Assembly: GCA_002397155.1 (NCBI GenBank)
Contig: DGZR01000089.1
Location: 35,532-43,367, forward strand
Direction: 5' to 3'
DNA length: 7,836 nt
Origin: Firmicutes bacterium UBA4975
GTDB taxonomy: Bacteria; Bacillota; Proteinivoracia; UBA4975
The position numbers and the translations under genes were made by a program. The notes below the pieces were generated by a model. The model was not told the origin of the DNA. It ran no database searches and was given only the letters and a program-made list of their open reading frames with translations. Below, piece after piece: positions 7,325 through 7,836 of this stretch (its first letter is position 1; every line of letters starts with the position of its first letter).

Positions 7325-7353
7325 TTGCCCAGGCACTGGCGGCGGGCAATAAT
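7325..7353 (+). promoter_or_regulatory. Candidate SigA promoter of the LysM gene
   Basis: TTGCCC (7325-7330, 4 of 6) and AATAAT (7348-7353, 5 of 6) are separated by exactly 17 nt, lying after the terminator and about 50 nt before the LysM start codon. The expected transcript start is near 7360, leaving a leader of ~40 nt with two Shine-Dalgarno-like sequences. Confidence 0.42.
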
Positions 7354-7362
7354 CATAGGTTA
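7335..7362 (+). promoter_or_regulatory. Possible SigK-type sporulation promoter
   Basis: CATAGGTTA (7354-7362) fits the SigK -10 pattern CATAnnnTA. An AC dinucleotide at 7335-7336 is 17 nt upstream, matching the minimal SigK -35. The pattern carries little information and can arise by chance. It is listed because the downstream LysM protein resembles spore-coat LysM proteins. Confidence 0.22.
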
Positions 7363-7363
7363 G

Positions 7364-7393
7364 TAAGGAGGTAAGTATAGACTATTAAGGAGG
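7364..7393 (+). promoter_or_regulatory. Duplicated Shine-Dalgarno sequence before the LysM gene
   Basis: TAAGGAGG occurs at 7364-7371 and again at 7386-7393, 22 nt apart. The second copy is 8 nt from the ATG at 7402 and is the functional site. The first has no start codon at a usable distance, so it is either a duplication remnant or a ribosome standby site. Confidence 0.6.
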
Positions 7394-7401
7394 ATAGAAG
7401 C

Positions 7402-7836
7402 ATGGACACCGACTATACGGCAAAAAAAGGAGAGAGCCTGTACCTCATCGCCCGCACCCGGGGTTTGGAAGTGCGGCAGTTGGCCCAGGCCAATCCCGGC
7501 ATCCGCAATGTTTACGATGACATCGAAAACCAGGCGGTGGCCTTTCCCCAGGCCATCTGCCCCAACGGTTTTCTTTACACCATCCAGCCTGGCGATACCT
7601 TTTGGCTCTTGGCCCAGCGCTACAATACCACGGTGGCTGCCATCGAGCAGGCCAACCCCGCCGCCGATCCCAACAACCTGCGGGTAGGGCAGGTCATCTG
7701 CATTCCCCAAGGGGGGGGGCCGCCGGTCTGTTCCGGTTTTCTTTACACCATCCAACCGGGGGACACCTACTTTCTTTTAGCCCAGCGCTTCGGCACCACG
7801 GTGGCCGCCCTGGAGCAGGCCAACCCGGGGGTCAAC
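7402..7836 (+). CDS. LysM-repeat protein (3' partial), possible spore or cell-wall protein
   Basis: The open frame from ATG 7402 runs to the right edge (145 codons, no stop). LysM domains bind N-acetylglucosamine-containing glycans such as peptidoglycan. Three modules are visible: a divergent first one (residues ~5-50, YTAKKGESLYLIA), a clear second (58-102, YTIQPGDTFWLLAQRYNTT ... GQVICIP) and a third that is cut by the edge (115-145, YTIQPGDTYFLLAQRFGTT). C53 and C110 precede the second and third modules, and C100 lies in ICIP, so a cysteine pair flanks module two. There is no signal peptide or membrane segment at the N-terminus; the first LysM begins almost at once, as in the B. subtilis spore-coat protein SafA. 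A coat or mother-cell role is therefore possible but unproven, and a missing or remote secretion signal is the alternative. The start is supported by AAGGAGG 8 nt upstream. A C-terminal catalytic domain could lie outside the window. Confidence 0.92.
   Translation, partial: MDTDYTAKKGESLYLIARTRGLEVRQLAQANPGIRNVYDDIENQAVAFPQAICPNGFLYTIQPGDTFWLLAQRYNTTVAAIEQANPAADPNNLRVGQVICIPQGGGPPVCSGFLYTIQPGDTYFLLAQRFGTTVAALEQANPGVN
7567..7836 (+). repeat. Tandem 168-bp LysM-coding repeat (second copy cut by edge)
   Basis: The unit starting at 7567 recurs at 7735, 56 codons later. Both begin with the identical 20-mer GGTTTTCTTTACACCATCCA. The 102 nt of the second copy that are visible align to the first without gaps and encode 26 identical residues out of 34. 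Confidence 0.85.

Noticed and set aside
7360..7755. Minus-strand open frame opposite the start of the LysM gene
   Set aside because: The plus strand has a clear LysM repeat pattern and an ideal ribosome site. The minus reading shows no domain.

Overview
The window is GC-rich (clearly above 60% G+C by eye). It is densely packed with seven genes, all on the + strand, separated by overlaps or very short gaps. The features point to a high-GC member of the Bacillota, most likely a clostridial-type lineage. RecJ carries the long C-terminal extension typical of Bacillota RecJ. Shine-Dalgarno sites are strong and purine-rich (AAGGAGG). There is a lipoprotein of SurA/PrsA type, and a LysM protein with no signal peptide that resembles spore-coat LysM proteins. 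The taxon is an inference; no rRNA or other marker gene is present.

Region 1 (1-6015) is a DNA-processing operon of four genes. (a) The C-terminal part of a UvrD-like helicase-family protein, cut by the left edge, has helicase motifs V and VI that look degenerate. (b) A complete UvrD/PcrA-type SF1A helicase overlaps it by about 26 nt. (c) One base later comes a small free-standing RecB-family PD-(D/E)XK nuclease with four cysteines arranged like an AddB/Cas4 iron-sulfur staple. (d) RecJ, the 5'-3' single-strand exonuclease, overlaps the nuclease by 4 nt. Taken together this looks like a DNA-end resection set: a helicase-like subunit, an active helicase and an Fe-S nuclease (the parts of AddAB on separate polypeptides), followed by RecJ. 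This is the most interesting content of the window.

Region 2 (6016-7316) has a possible weak promoter, then a short lipoprotein with SurA/PrsA foldase helices but no parvulin domain. After 26 nt comes a Nudix hydrolase of the ADP-ribose pyrophosphatase type. A good intrinsic terminator follows the Nudix stop codon by 3 nt.

Region 3 (7317-7836) is a promoter-bearing spacer with a SigA-like site abutting a possible sporulation SigK-like site, and a repeated Shine-Dalgarno sequence. It leads into a LysM-repeat protein gene that runs off the right edge. No tRNA, rRNA, CRISPR array, insertion sequence or attachment site was seen, and no gene-free stretch exceeds about 115 bases.
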